Assembly (NCBI RefSeq): GCF_036785885.1
Contig: NC_092312.1
Coordinates: 20,292,001-20,356,000, forward strand
Reading direction: 5' to 3'
Length of the DNA stretch: 64,000 nt
Source: Coffea arabica
Lineage: Eukaryota; Streptophyta; Magnoliopsida; Gentianales; Rubiaceae
In this document: positions 1 to 10,618 of the stretch, in pieces
How positions within the stretch are numbered: position 1 is the stretch's first letter
Layout: each line of letters opens with the position of its first letter
Translations under genes and position numbers: made by a program
Notes under the pieces: generated by a model
Databases searched by the model: none
What the model was told of the DNA's origin: nothing
Seen by the model: only the letters and a program-made list of their open reading frames with translations

Positions 1-680
1 CGTAAAGTCATTGTGATAGTTAGTGCTATCTGTAAGAACATGTACAGATCCTTTCTGCGTAAACTTTCTGGAGAATTAGTGCATGCACGTTCATGTGCAA
101 ATTGAATGTCTTGTTATACTTGTAGACAACTGGACTTTTGTCAAGTTTTGATCCTTTTCACTACTTTTCTGATTTTTTAAATTTGAAAAGAACGAGAAAT
201 CTCATGTCAAACTCTTCAATATGAAAGTTTGACAAACAAACACGTTACTGCTTTAAATAACGTTTTAATAAAGAAGTGCTACAGGAAGAGAATGGAGATT
301 TAAGTTTTGGGATGGGTCAACTACATACAAAAAATGGAAATTCTTGCTTTTGGATTTTCCTTGTGGATGGTGGAATGGACTGATACGATTGAACAATTGG
401 TCAAAGCTTAAAATAAATTAGAGTACCTTTGAGAGAATGAACATAGGTTTCATATGATAATATAGGAGCCTTTAGAAGGTTACACCTAGTGTGGCTTTTA
501 TAAGGACTTGAATATCATAGGCCAATATTGGTAAATACTGCTGAATTCCTTGTCTTGCTAAACAGCCTTTTACAGTTGACTGCTGGATATAACAATTGAT
601 TAAAAGACATTTGTAGGCTGTTGATACTTGTTCACTTTGGCATTTTATACATTATTTTAGAAGATTAACACCTTTTTTAG
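1..680 (+). other. Upstream intron(s) of the UGT80-like gene
   Basis: AT-rich sequence before the first recognisable exon at 681. A stretch near 570-600 can be read as LTAGY, which resembles the TAGYEPL-like motif of the family just before this exon. It runs into TGA within a few codons, so I do not call it an exon. Nothing else is supported. Confidence 0.4.
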
Positions 681-2588
681 ATGAATTTAGGATCATACCA
701 TACAACTGGCTGTTTCCAAGATGTGCTGCTGTAATTCATCATGGAGGAAGGTAAGAGTTCATTCTTAATGACACTATTCTGCTGCTTCTTAATATTATGT
801 TATCTTTTGAAATTTAATGCTTCTCAATTTCAACAGTGGGTCTACTGCTGCTGCATTACGCTCAGGAACTCCCCAGGTTTGTTTCTTGACTATCTTTAAA
901 ACAACATATTTCTGTATCTTAAATGTGGTCATTCACCCGAGAAAGTGGACCGAGGATGAAATATTGCATTGACCTTTTCAGAGTATTGACTGTATTTAGG
1001 TTGGGAGTTTTATTATATTGTTTTGCATTGTTAACTTTAAATCTGTTTAAGACTACCGATTACCTGGTTTGCTGTTGAGTAGGCAATATAACTACTGATA
1101 GAAGGTAAGCATATCATCTTTCAGAGCCCTTAGCTCAGTTTTATCAAAATATCTTGAGAACATTAAGATTTGCTGTTGTTTGAAGCAGCAAAATCCAAGG
1201 TTGTTTTTAGCTTCTGATAAACAACCTTATTAGAAAGTACTAGGATTATTTGACCATTTTAGTTATCAGAAATGGAACTTGCTCTTCATGATTTAGTTGA
1301 ACTCCACATGTATGATCACTCATTTGCTCCTTGCTATTGAGTATGTGCTCAGAAGTGATTAATGTTTGATATCAGGTAATTTGTCCATTTTTAATGGACC
1401 AATTTTACTGGGCTGAGAGGATGTTTTGGATTGGAGTAGCCCCAGAGCCATTAAAAAGGCACCAGCTACTTCCAGATAAAGATGAGGATTTATGCATCCG
1501 GGAAGTTGCAGAAGTAGTTGCCAGGGCAATAGGTTCTGCATTATCTGTTGAAGTGAGAGCACGTGCTTTAGATATTGCAAAAAGAATATCATCTGAGGTA
1601 AGGATGGTCACGCATCTTTAGTTAAATAACTGCAGAAAATGAATTTAGATTACCCAAATTACAGGATTGGGTTATGGTTGACATTCTGATAAACATTTGT
1701 CATCTGCACCACCAAGTTTTCTTTTTCTAAACTTGATATGTGTGTATGAGTGAAAATTTATTGTCATTTTTATCCGGCTTTACTGTTCTCCTACATAATT
1801 CTCCAAGGAGACAAATTTTCAATGGGAGAGACTATTAAACAACTGAATTTCAGTGGAAAAGCTTTGATCATCTATAGCCATTAATAAGCAATCTGCAAAC
1901 AGACTGAATTTTGGAGAAATATTAGTATTGTTTTATGGCTAAATACTGATGATTTCCAAATTAAGACCTACCAAATTGGAGGCATGATGACTTGCAGATT
2001 TATCAGAAGCTGGATCAACCTTTTGAAACTGTACCCTTTTGTCTTTTGATGTTCTCATTTTAAGGTTTCACATGATTATTTTTGTCACACCTTGAATTCC
2101 AAAGAACATGCCTTACCCTGCAATGTTCGGGTTTTATTATCCATCATAGAAAAACCTTTGAATCTAACAACAATTTTCTGTGTTTTCATATGTGTTTGTG
2201 TTGGTGTGTGTCTGACTGATAGTAAATGCATGGGCAACAGCATTTGACTAAATTTTTCTATTTGTATTTTTGATAAATTGCGTGATCTGTATACATGTTC
2301 TTGCTATCATATCCTAGCATTTTGTGAACTTAAAACCTTATGACCTTGTGCTGAGTTTTGAACTCTGATGGACACTACAGCCAAAATTTAGTGTATGTTT
2401 TGTCTTTTTGGTACAGCACGATAGTGAATGTGAGATACCACTTAAATTATGCTTGTGAATTAGAACTGAAATTGACAAAGTGGATGCTTTCCGTTATACT
2501 TGCATTTTGACAGGATGGAGTTTCACAAGCAGTGCAAGCTTTAAAGGAGGAGCTGGGCTGTTTAGGTTCCAGGAAAGGTTACGATTAG
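681..2588 (+). CDS. UGT80-like (sterol glucosyltransferase family) glycosyltransferase, 3' part
   Basis: Four joined exons fit in phase: 681-750, 837-876, 1376-1597 and 2514-2588 (stop TAG at 2586). All junctions are GT-AG. The protein contains the glycosyl-donor loop HHGGSGSTAAALRSGTPQ, then CPFLMDQFYWAERM and VAPEPLKR, and ends in an amphipathic helix. This is the C-terminal Rossmann domain of GT1/GT28-type enzymes related to plant sterol 3-beta-glucosyltransferases, which move glucose from UDP-glucose to a lipid acceptor. From memory it looks closest to the divergent UGT80-like group (such as Arabidopsis At5g24750) rather than classical UGT80A/B; the acceptor is inferred. Upstream exons lie before the window or in 1-680, where I could not place any with confidence. 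The C-terminus is short and ends soon after the last helix. Confidence 0.8.
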
Positions 2589-4620
2589 CCAAGTGTGTAT
2601 TAGCTACTAACTTACATTTAACGCTTCATATTATTAACTTAAATTTAACGCTTCATACTGAATTTACTAGTTTGCTTTCCTCGTGATTCATTCTCTTGTC
2701 CTTTCTGTCCCTTCCTTTGTTAACATCATAGGATGTACATTTCATACACTGAATTTCAAATTCAGGCATCTGCATACATCTGAATTAGTACTTTCTGCAG
2801 TTCAGATGTTGAAAACAATTGGCTCAAATCTAGTAGACTGCTAGGCAAACTATTCTGGGGATACATGTGGTCCGCACTCCACTCAGTTTGTGTCCATTTC
2901 GTTAGTTCAATAGTTGCTGCCAAAGTATCCTGGTGTGCGCATACTGCTACTCAGATAATGTGCTTGGGATTCCATATTTGCCATTTCCCCCTACATTTTC
3001 TGTTTTCCCTCTGGTGGTGGGACCCTTGTGCATTGATGATGTGAGGATATGTATATTGATATTCTTGACTTATCTGGTTCACCTTAGAAATGGCACAAAA
3101 TAGTGCATATATTCTTGTGTTTTAGGAGCGTAATTACACTTGAGAATTGTTTTCCTGCATCTCATTTAGCCGGAGTATTGTTTATCTTTGAATGTAAAAG
3201 GTGTTTGGTGAGGTAATCATTACACGGGGATGAGGTTTGCATTTAATCTCCTTTCCTTTTGATTCTGGTTTCACTGGTCAAGCAGGAACTTCTTTTTGAG
3301 CCTCGGACGATGGGGATGCCCAGGTCAACTTTAAGCAACATTTGGACTGCTCCCACTCAGAAACATTTTCCAACGTAGGCTTACCAAGTCCAAGTTGGCA
3401 ACTGTAATGAGTATGCAGAGTCGGTTGGTTGGTTGGTAGATCAATTGAATGACCAATGTCGTCAGTCTGCAAATGGTAACATTCATGTCTCAAACGTCAA
3501 GCAAGAGTAATGCCAGGACAGAGGACTGGAAGACCGAGATGGGAATCTGTGATCTCTTGTGATCCACAACTAAAGCTCGACCCTTTATATCTAAACTGGT
3601 CCTCTTGAAGTCTCGTGGACAATAATGTGCATCTACAATAACATCCTTCCATCTCGCAAGTACCCTTATTATAAAAATGCTAAAGTAAAAAAAAAAAAAA
3701 TTTTTTGTTTAGAAACTACTCAAAAAACAACCATATGGAGATTTAAGGAACTTAGGTTTGTTTGGATTGCTGTTTATTTGGCAAAATATATTTGTTTATA
3801 TTATTATTACAATTTTTAACACATCTTTTTATCTTTTTAATTACATTTTTATCTCACATACATCATATCATAAAAAGTGTTACAGTAAAAATATCTCTAA
3901 TAATTCACAATCCAAACAAATCATTAGAGTTTTTAAGATAGCTTTTTTGAGGCCAAGAGAACCTAGCTCCTAATCGTTGTATCATTCCTCAAAAACCCAT
4001 TTGTATTGTTGTTTTTGCTTGCATTTTATCAATGCGGTCATCTAGTCTAGTTTATAAAACTGATAATTTTGAGAAGTACATAAGGAGGGTTTCTTTCTTT
4101 TTTCCCCTCGCAGCTGCTTTTGTTTGACTTTCCCGGGACATTTTCAGATCCTACCTCGGAAGAAAAGAAAACAAGCAGAATCTGAATTGATCTACGAGAG
4201 TTTTTGACAATGACCACAAAAGATGGTCATTCATTTTGGGGGAAACAGTAGTGTAGCTTTACAACAAAAGATGGGTATGGGTTATCTTGAGCGATCAAAA
4301 TGCTTTTGGGAGGGAGGTCTACTAACCCGATATGCTTGTAAATGTCGTCGCAGAAGTGAAAAGTCGCCAAAATCGGTAGAAAATATGCGACTAACTGGTC
4401 ATTCACTGGCCGCATTGCTTTAATTAAATTCTGCCAAACCCACTACATCCACTCCACAGTCCGATTTATTTCCCTGTCCGAATGCTGAAGGGCAAGAATT
4501 CAAGGTCCGATTCAATTTTGATCAGCTCCCGTTAATGATCAAGAATGTGGGGCCTAGTTAACATTTCTTTCATTATATTTTTTGTGGTCTTACCCATTCT
4601 TCATGACCTTTTGGTAGCTG
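2589..4620. other. Intergenic region with one MITE
   Basis: No gene seen between the UGT stop and the plantacyanin promoter. The region holds the 3' flank of the UGT gene, a poly(A) run near 3690 and the MITE at 3757-3920. Short open frames here have no recognisable protein character. Confidence 0.5.
3757..3920. mobile_element. MITE with TTTGTTTGGATTG terminal inverted repeats
   Basis: A 164-bp AT-rich element bounded by perfect 13-bp inverted repeats, TTTGTTTGGATTG at 3757-3769 and its complement at 3908-3920. Inside it carries a tract reading tctcacatacatcatatca followed by aaaaagtgttacagta. The same internal tract recurs in the elements near 16140-16475 and 50290-50470, so this is a dispersed non-autonomous DNA transposon family. 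No coding capacity. Confidence 0.7.
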
Positions 4621-4638
4621 ACAGAATATTAACTCTGC

Positions 4639-4645
4639 TATATAA
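4639..4645 (+). promoter_or_regulatory. TATA box of the plantacyanin gene
   Basis: TATATAA lies 89 bp upstream of the ATG at 4734. This is a normal distance for a plant promoter with a 5' UTR of about 60 nt. Confidence 0.6.
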
Positions 4646-4733
4646 TGGGGTCCAAAGCCTCGCATAGAAATGCATCTCAACAACCTAGAACTGTAATCAT
4701 TTCAGCTTTGCTTGTGCCGTTCTCACTTTCAGG

Positions 4734-5663
4734 ATGTCCCAGGGAAGATGCAGTGCAACATTTGCCACAGCGATGATGCTGTGCTTGCTGGTGCTTCATT
4801 CTGGTGTGGCTGAAGCTGCGATTTACAGGGTGGGAGGAGCAGGTGGCTGGACCTTCAACACGGTTTCTTGGCCCAGTGGGAAGCGGTTTAGAGCTGGTGA
4901 CACACTTGGTACGTGTAATATTAATGTCTGGCTTGAGGACTAATCTCCCTCCATAAAAACCACTCTTATGTTTAATTAGTCTCGCAGCCTTCAAACTCCA
5001 TTTTAGTGCCAACAAACACCATTGAACCACTGAGTTACACTGCGAACTGAATGTTAAAACCAAATTTAAATAGAATAAATTGCATCATTAACTTACTCAA
5101 AAAATGAGCTTTCAAAAGCGCTTAATTAGAACAAGCGAGGGAGCTGAATCTTGAACAGGTTAGAATCATGGCAAAACAACACGAAACAAAAACTCTGGTG
5201 GATGCTTTTTTACGTTATCCTTTTGATTGTTCACCATGGCCTTTCCCTCACTGTGTACACGCCATACGTGAACGATGGAGAAAGTTTTTATATCTACTTT
5301 TTCAGCTTTAGTATATGCAAGTTAGTCAATAATACTAATATGTTTTCTCTACACTTGATGAAAACTGTCATAAAGTAAATAAGGAGCTTGCACAGGACAG
5401 AAGATCCTAGACTGTCTTAAAACTTGGCGGGTTTTACTAATATTTATACCTTCATGCGTCTGACAGTGTTCAGCTACAATCCAGCATTCCACAATGTGGT
5501 TGCGGTGACCAAAGCCGGTTACGACAGCTGCACTGTTCCTCGGGGTGCCAGGGTGTATCATACTGGAAACGATCAGATAAGGGTTGGGAGGGGAGCAAAC
5601 TACTTCATCTGCAGTTATCAAGGCCATTGCCAATCTGGAATGAAGATTGCTGTCTTTGGTTGA
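4734..5663 (+). CDS. Plantacyanin (basic blue copper protein)
   Basis: Two exons, 4734-4908 and 5467-5663, give 123 aa, the usual plantacyanin length. Residues 1 to about 28 form a signal peptide ending GVAEA, and the mature protein starts AIYRVGG. The cupredoxin copper ligands are all present: His67 (FHNVV), Cys107 (FICSY), His112 (QGHCQ) and Met117 (SGMKI). Cys80 and Cys113 can form the family disulfide. Met as axial ligand separates it from stellacyanins, which use Gln, and there is no C-terminal arabinogalactan or GPI tail, so it is a secreted plantacyanin/chemocyanin. Such proteins are small extracellular electron-transfer or signalling proteins, linked to pollen-tube guidance in lily and Arabidopsis. 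The intron after GDTL is the conserved phycocyanin position. A TATA box and downstream AATAAA-type signals frame the gene. A decayed relative lies 2 kb downstream. Confidence 0.93.
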
Positions 5664-5699
5664 CTTGATCAAGAGATCCATATCTTACACTATTGTACC

Positions 5700-6150
5700 T
5701 TTCTGATTAAGCGCCCGATGTATGGCCATCCCACAACAATAAATAAAAGAAATGGTACATTATGCTAGCTAACCTATAGAAGCTATAAGAGTTTCGCCAG
5801 ATTTCGTCTGAATTCTCATTTCCGTTGTCATTTGTTGGTCTTCGACGTAAAACAAATTTTATTTACTGCTACAACTTCAATAGCATTCCTTTCTTGTCCG
5901 CGAACTTGTTTTCTTGGGTGAGAATAGTAGTCCTCCCCCAAAAAAGAGAAAAGCATCCAGAGTATCATGTCATTTGCAAGGGACTGCATATGGAGTATCA
6001 AAGGGTTCTGAGTGTTAATTTTAGGGCAGGGAATTACGGGTCAATCATTTGATTGAGCTTACTGAATTGAAATGCTAGGATAACGCGGAGCGGAGGGAAA
6101 CAGGAACTGTAGAAGAATAATGGTCATAAATTCATAACGTACCACGATGT
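5700..6150. other. 3' flank of the plantacyanin gene
   Basis: Contains AATAAATAAA near 5738, a plausible polyadenylation signal. No gene seen. Confidence 0.4.
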
Positions 6151-6151
6151 T

Positions 6152-6461
6152 ATGCAGGAAGTTCATCTAAATCTGAAACTGAGTAAACGCCATGCATACC
6201 CACTGACCAACCTCTGAATAACAAGAAACCGATGATGATGATGCATTGATTTGACACCCAAAAAAAAAAAGGGAAAACGATAAGGATGCATTTAGTGTGG
6301 TTTTGCATGAAGGAATTTCATCTAAAGCTGAAACTAAGTAAACGCCATGCATACCCACTGACCAATCTCTGAATAACAAGAAACCGATGATGATGATTCC
6401 TTGATTTGACACCCAAAAAATAAAAGGGGAAACGATAAGGTTGCATTGAATGTGGTTATGC
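6152..6461. repeat. Two-copy tandem repeat, 155-bp unit
   Basis: Two head-to-tail copies of about 155 bp. The shared core aaacgccatgcatacccact starts at 6185 and again at 6340. Copies differ by scattered substitutions and small indels in the ATG/GAT and poly(A) runs, so the duplication is old but clear. Confidence 0.85.
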
Positions 6462-6623
6462 ATGGGGAGTATCTGATTGGACGTTTTGATTATTTGTAGA
6501 CGACTTTTACAATTATTCGCATCGTCTCTATTTTCTCTCCCAGAAGAAACCTCAACGAATATTTTAATCGGGATGATGAGAATGTTATAAAAATTTGAAA
6601 ATGAGAGGGGCAAGTAAGGTTGT

Positions 6624-6745
6624 ATTTGGATTGTATTTTTTGTCATTTTTTATGGAAAAATTACTATAGCGATTTGATATATGCGAGGGAAAAAAATGAT
6701 CATAAAAAACAATAATATTTTTCAACGAAAACAAGCAATCCAAGC
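6624..6745. mobile_element. Short MITE relative of the TTTGGATTG family
   Basis: Starts atttggattg and ends caatccaagc about 120 bp later, with an AT-rich interior. The termini match the 3757-3920 element, but the interior is shorter and diverged. Confidence 0.5.
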
Positions 6746-7167
6746 GTGATCTAATATTTTTAGGACTTTTAAAAAGCTAGGTGGAATTGTTTAGAATCCT
6801 CAGGCAAGGTTTAGCAGAAACTTACAATCTGAAACTATTGGCCTCATAATTACTGAAGTTGGTGAATCCATGTTTAAGCAATTCATAGTCTAGAATTTTA
6901 TGCAGAGCTGTCAATTCACAAATCTTGTCTGTGAAGGCCTATAAACGAAGGGTCACATTCTAGCTCGAGAAAGCAGCACATTTTTTACCCAGTACCTTTA
7001 CAACCATTGACAGAATAATAAAAAGGACGAGGAAATTCTTGCTTCAATCTTACTTGAAATTCTTACTTCAATCTTACTTTATCCATCATGCTTCACACCT
7101 TTGCTTCCGTTGAAAACTTATACCATGGTCCCAAAATGTCCCAAGGCAAAAGTTATCAATCAAGTGA

Positions 7168-7306
7168 CGTTTGGACGGTAATTTTTTTAAAGAAAATTGC
7201 TATATTTTTAGTAAATATATTTTTTAATTATTTTTTTATTTTATATATATTAAATTATTATAATAATTTTTTTTTCAAAAATTAAAAAAAAAATGCAACC
7301 CAAACA
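7168..7306. mobile_element. Degenerate AT-rich MITE
   Basis: Bounded by gtttggacggtaatt and aaatgcaacccaaac, which are imperfect inverted repeats. The interior is almost pure A/T. Probably an old member of the TTTGGATTG-type family. Confidence 0.4.
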
Positions 7307-7446
7307 GGAAGTTTTTGGCGTAGCGGTGTTCCTGTGTGTGTTGATTCAGACTTCAGAGCACTAAAACATTGCTAGAGCAACCATCTTCACTGTTGGTGAT
7401 ACCGTCGTGATAGTGAGGGTTGGACTTGTTCTTTTTTTCTTGAAAA

Positions 7447-8135
7447 TGGCGAAGGTTGGACTTTCAACGCACGTCTAGATGGCCAAGCGGTAAAATTTTC
7501 AAGGCTGGTGATGTTCTCGGTATGTCATATATATGTCATATATGTACACACTGAACACAGTTCAGTCTAGCATCCTGCCCAACATGACACGACAAAATTT
7601 CACAAAGAATTTGAGAAAATTGCGAGATTTTCACAAACTTTTTTTCTACTATCAGTGAGAGCAATCAATGATTTATTTTGGATTTTATGTTTGAGCACTT
7701 AATAAAAGTATGTGTTGAAACACTCTTAGTTTTTTTTTTTTTTTTTTTTTAATCAACAACGATACATTTGTATAATCTACGCTATCCTAATCTAGGGAAA
7801 GAAAAGAAGAGCCTGAAAAAGCTGTTGTAGGGATTAGTAAATATACAGATTCAATTAGATCAAAAAAAAAATAATATGACACAACCTCTTAAATTGTTTT
7901 TCGCTCGTTGGTGAGGGTTTCACCAACGACAGCAGCCATGAGCCGTTGGGCCAGTGGTTTGTTGAAACACTCATAGTTAGTTGCTGTCGGCAAGAGTGAG
8001 TCCGAGTCTTGCCATCCATCAGGCGGCATGACGATCGGATAACCCTCAGCGGGGGTGCAAAGCTACAAATTCATTTGTGGGTTCCCATCGTAATCAATCG
8101 TGATGGAATGAAGATGGCATCTTATAGTGCTTGTT
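7447..8135 (+). pseudogene. Decayed plantacyanin copy (both exons)
   Basis: 7447-7519 is a plantacyanin exon-1 remnant. It reads EGWTFNAR, then after a one-base shift WPSGKIFKAGDVLG, and stops at a kept donor (cg|gtatgt), the same intron position as the intact gene upstream. Exon-2 traces follow at about 7978-8135: SCHPSGG, then out of frame YKFICGFPS and GMKMASYSA, matching the Cys and Met copper-ligand regions. Reading frames are broken in several places and the copper His and start are not evident, so no functional product is expected. Its wording differs from the intact gene, so it arose from a diverged paralog or an old tandem duplicate. The intron contains a long T run. Confidence 0.75.
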
Positions 8136-8460
8136 CCCAAATGTCCTTCTTCAACCAAATCTAATAGTATATATTTATTTGTGGACACAGTCTTGAAGGC
8201 CGATGAATGAATCCTATTGAAATTGTTCCAAAAAATCAATTAGTAACAATAACGATTATTATGCAAAGGATTAAGACAAAATTTCAATTTTCAGTCATGA
8301 TGGTCACCCAGAATTTGATCTAACGTCTTTGATTTACCTTGCTTCATATTTTCACATCCGTTTCGCACGAAATATCGGCCCAAGTCTCGCTTTCACAGCT
8401 GCCCAGGTACGGCCGTCCATGTGAAGTAATAATTGCATACATTTCAGGCGATGACATGAT

Positions 8461-8541
8461 GCCGTAATCGTCCGGCCGTTAGGATGTCTGGCTTTCACCC
8501 AGGGAGGGAGACCCGAGTTCAATTCCCGTCCCGGCAACGGA
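8461..8541 (+). pseudogene. tRNA-Glu (UUC) pseudogene
   Basis: The anticodon arm tctggctttcacccagg with anticodon TTC is intact. The D-arm (cgtccggccgttagga), a B-box-like gagttcaattcc and the 3' acceptor strand caacgga are recognisable. Against normal plant tRNA-Glu there is an extra GAGG after the anticodon arm and an extra GTCC-like insertion in the T arm, and the 5' acceptor strand no longer pairs well. It may instead be the head of a tRNA-derived SINE, since a T-rich end follows about 100 bp later. Confidence 0.65.
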
Positions 8542-8633
8542 AGCCGCTAGTCCTTCTATTCCTTTTGTCCTCTTCACCTTTTCTCCTGCTCTTCAAAACA
8601 CCACTCGGCATTCTTCTAGATGGCACCCTTTTC

Positions 8634-8840
8634 GTTTTTTTTTTACCAAGCAAGTTAAGACTTTTGTGGTAATAAACTAACCGAAATCCCGAGAAAACCA
8701 CAAAAGCCGGCAACTCTTGTGATTCCTCAGGAGACTAATATACTACCCCCTAACAACCCCGATATGGGATTGAACCCCCAAACAGGGCAGCTGCTACTAG
8801 GCCTAAACTTAGAACCCACTATCCCGAGCAAGGTTTTAGT
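8634..8840 (-). mobile_element. SINE-like retroelement copy
   Basis: Read on the minus strand, a perfect Pol III B box GGTTCAATCCC lies at about 8766-8776. About 80 nt of body follow, ending in cttaacttgcttggtaaaaa and a run of A (T run at 8634-8644 on the plus strand). B box, unique body and A-rich tail are the anatomy of a tRNA-derived SINE. Family not identified. Confidence 0.5.
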
Positions 8841-8890
8841 CTTTTTTACCAAGCAAGTTAAGGCTTTTATGGTAATAAACTAACCGAAAA
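8841..8890 (-). mobile_element. Second, 5'-truncated SINE 3' end
   Basis: The 43-nt tail of the neighbouring element (accaagcaagttaag on the plus strand, then gtaataaactaaccgaaa) is repeated here, again preceded by a T run. It looks like the 3' end of another copy, or the residue of a duplication about 200 bp long. Confidence 0.5.
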
Positions 8891-8899
8891 TCGAACAAA

Positions 8900-9690
8900 A
8901 ATTTGCCTAAGCATTTGTCGTTCAGCCAACCACTGAGGAGGGACTTGAATCCTTTTTTGAACTGTAGATAAAGATTCAATTCTCACTTGTAGCAGTCAAG
9001 TCAAAAAAGTTCAAGAATGATGTCAAAATATCTCTTTAATCTAGTAAGATATGTATATTTATTAACCCCTCTCTTCTGTAATCTAAGATAGAATAGATTA
9101 TTATTGTTTCTGGAAAAAAAAAATTGTTGTTCAGCCAAAAAGGTTAAGAGATTACTAAACTTCTACACTTGTAACATTGGTTTAATATTATTCATAGTGG
9201 TTTTGTTTTGTACCGACACGAATCCATCCACTTGAGTAGTAATAATTAACAACTTTCACAACTCTGGTCAGTGTATAATAAACAGAAGAATGTGGTCGCA
9301 ACTTTAATTGACAAATTAATGGAAGAGGCCTTCAATATGAACTTCAAAACAGACAACTAGCAGTTCATTGTATGTGTTATTCCACAGGTGTTGCAAATTT
9401 ATGAAGTCCTGTGGTTTTCAATTTTTTTTTTTTTAAAAGAAAATCTCCTATCTATCAGCTCAGAATAGAGATTTGTGTCAGTGTGAACTAAAATGCATTT
9501 TTAAATAATTGGAGCATTTTCTAAGTTTAAAGATCATATTGCCTAAATATTTCAACATTGGAACCATTAATATGTGAACTTGTTTTGCAAATTCACTAAA
9601 CTTCTGTTTCATTATTATTTGAACGGTAGATTCACAAAACATATTAGCCAAATATTAACACGTTTCACATAAATTATCTTACGGATAAAC
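8900..9690. other. Intergenic AT-rich sequence
   Basis: No gene, RNA or clear repeat recognised. It ends at the 3' box of the U2 gene. Confidence 0.4.
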
Positions 9691-9694
9691 AAAG

Positions 9695-9701
9695 TTGAAC
9701 T
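9695..9701 (-). terminator. U2 copy 1 3' box
   Basis: AGTTCAA just beyond the RNA end fits the plant snRNA 3'-end signal CA(N)3-10AGTNNAA that directs 3'-end formation. Confidence 0.75.
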
Positions 9702-9707
9702 TGGATT

Positions 9708-9904
9708 GGTGGGGTGCGCCAGGCCCAGGCTGTAGTGCGAGGCCAAGGCGACGCTCGAGAGCCCCGGTAGCAAGCTACCGTGGTGGGCTCTCCCCCTGAA
9801 AAAATTGAGTTAATATCGTGTGGGCCGATGGCCCACGTATCAGATATTAAACTGATAAGAACAGATACTACACTTGATCTTAGCCAAAAGGCCGAGAAAG
9901 GTAT
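9708..9904 (-). ncRNA. U2: U2 spliceosomal snRNA, copy 1
   Basis: The minus strand from 9904 reads ATACCTTTCTCGGCCTTTTG, the invariant U2 5' end. It is followed by the branch-point-pairing GTAGTA, the stem IIa/b region with TGGGCCATCGGCCCA, an Sm-type AATTTTTTC tract, and 3' stem-loops ending GCGCACCCCACC. Length is about 197 nt against 196 in Arabidopsis. U2 pairs with the intron branch site in the spliceosome. The gene looks functional: USE, TATA and 3' box are all present at plant Pol II spacing. It differs from copy 2 mainly in the last 3' stem (CTCGCACTACAGCC against CTTTCACTATTGCC) and at one C/T before the Sm site. It is divergent from the fibrillin gene at 10619. Confidence 0.96.
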
Positions 9905-9928
9905 GCGTTTCTCGGTATTGGGCTGTGC

Positions 9929-9979
9929 TTTTTATGCACCTGAGGATTTAGCGGTAGGCTTCCGGAGGCCGATGTGGGA
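9929..9979 (-). promoter_or_regulatory. U2 copy 1 promoter: USE and TATA
   Basis: The minus strand has the plant snRNA upstream sequence element TCCCACATCG (9970-9979) and a TATA-like cATAAAAA (9929-9935), separated by 34 bp. That spacing (about four helical turns) marks Pol II plant snRNA genes; Pol III genes such as U6 have one turn less. The TATA lies about 31 bp from the U2 start. Confidence 0.9.
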
Positions 9980-10618
9980 ACCTAGGATAGATAGATACTA
10001 TGAAGGCTGCAGTTTCCACCCCTTCGATTTATAATAATGATGAAGAAACCAAACCCCTCAGCATCATTTGCAATTTGGCTTTCCATGACACTAACCAACT
10101 AAAATCACAACCAAAAGAATGGCTGGCATATTCATGAACCCCAAAGTTGATTCTTTATAGCATTCCCATTTCTGTTCTCTAAATCATCGACTTACAAATC
10201 TGTGAAGGAAAGTTAGGAAACCAAAGCCCACCTTGAAAGCTAATCTTGATCAAACTCAAAATCATTCGCAGGACTTCCAATTACGTTATTTATTTCCTGC
10301 GTCTCATTTTGAAGTGGTTTTAGATATTATCAGGAGAAATTTTGCTTCATTCATTCATAGTCATTTGTTGATTTATTGTCGAACTATTATTGAACTTACA
10401 AAATGACTATTGAAAATATGTAAAAGCCTTTAAAGGCGAGGAAGTTGAAAGGTAAATAAGTGGAAGGTGAGGAAATTGAGAGGTGAAAAAGTGTGGATTA
10501 TTTTGTCTGGCGGGAAGTGAGCTGCAAAGCGAAGTCTATCCGCTCGAGATCTTGGCTACACATTATTATTCATTGACGGATAATCAGATTTTGAAATTAC
10601 AATCAGCAGACGAAGAAA

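Noticed and set aside
560-610. LTAGY-coding stretch upstream of the UGT exon
   Set aside because: Resembles the TAGYEPL-type motif that precedes this exon in the family, but TGA follows after two codons and no good donor is seen. Likely chance or a relic.
4677-5063. 128-codon minus-strand frame opposite plantacyanin exon 1
   Set aside because: No domain, overlaps the well-supported plantacyanin exon and its intron.
7088-7285. 65-codon frame ending in Asn/Phe/Tyr-rich sequence
   Set aside because: Runs through an A/T-only MITE; no protein character.
9780-10034. 84-codon plus-strand open frame over the U2 locus
   Set aside because: It is the antisense of the U2 snRNA and its promoter; the same peptide appears at the other U2 copy for that reason.
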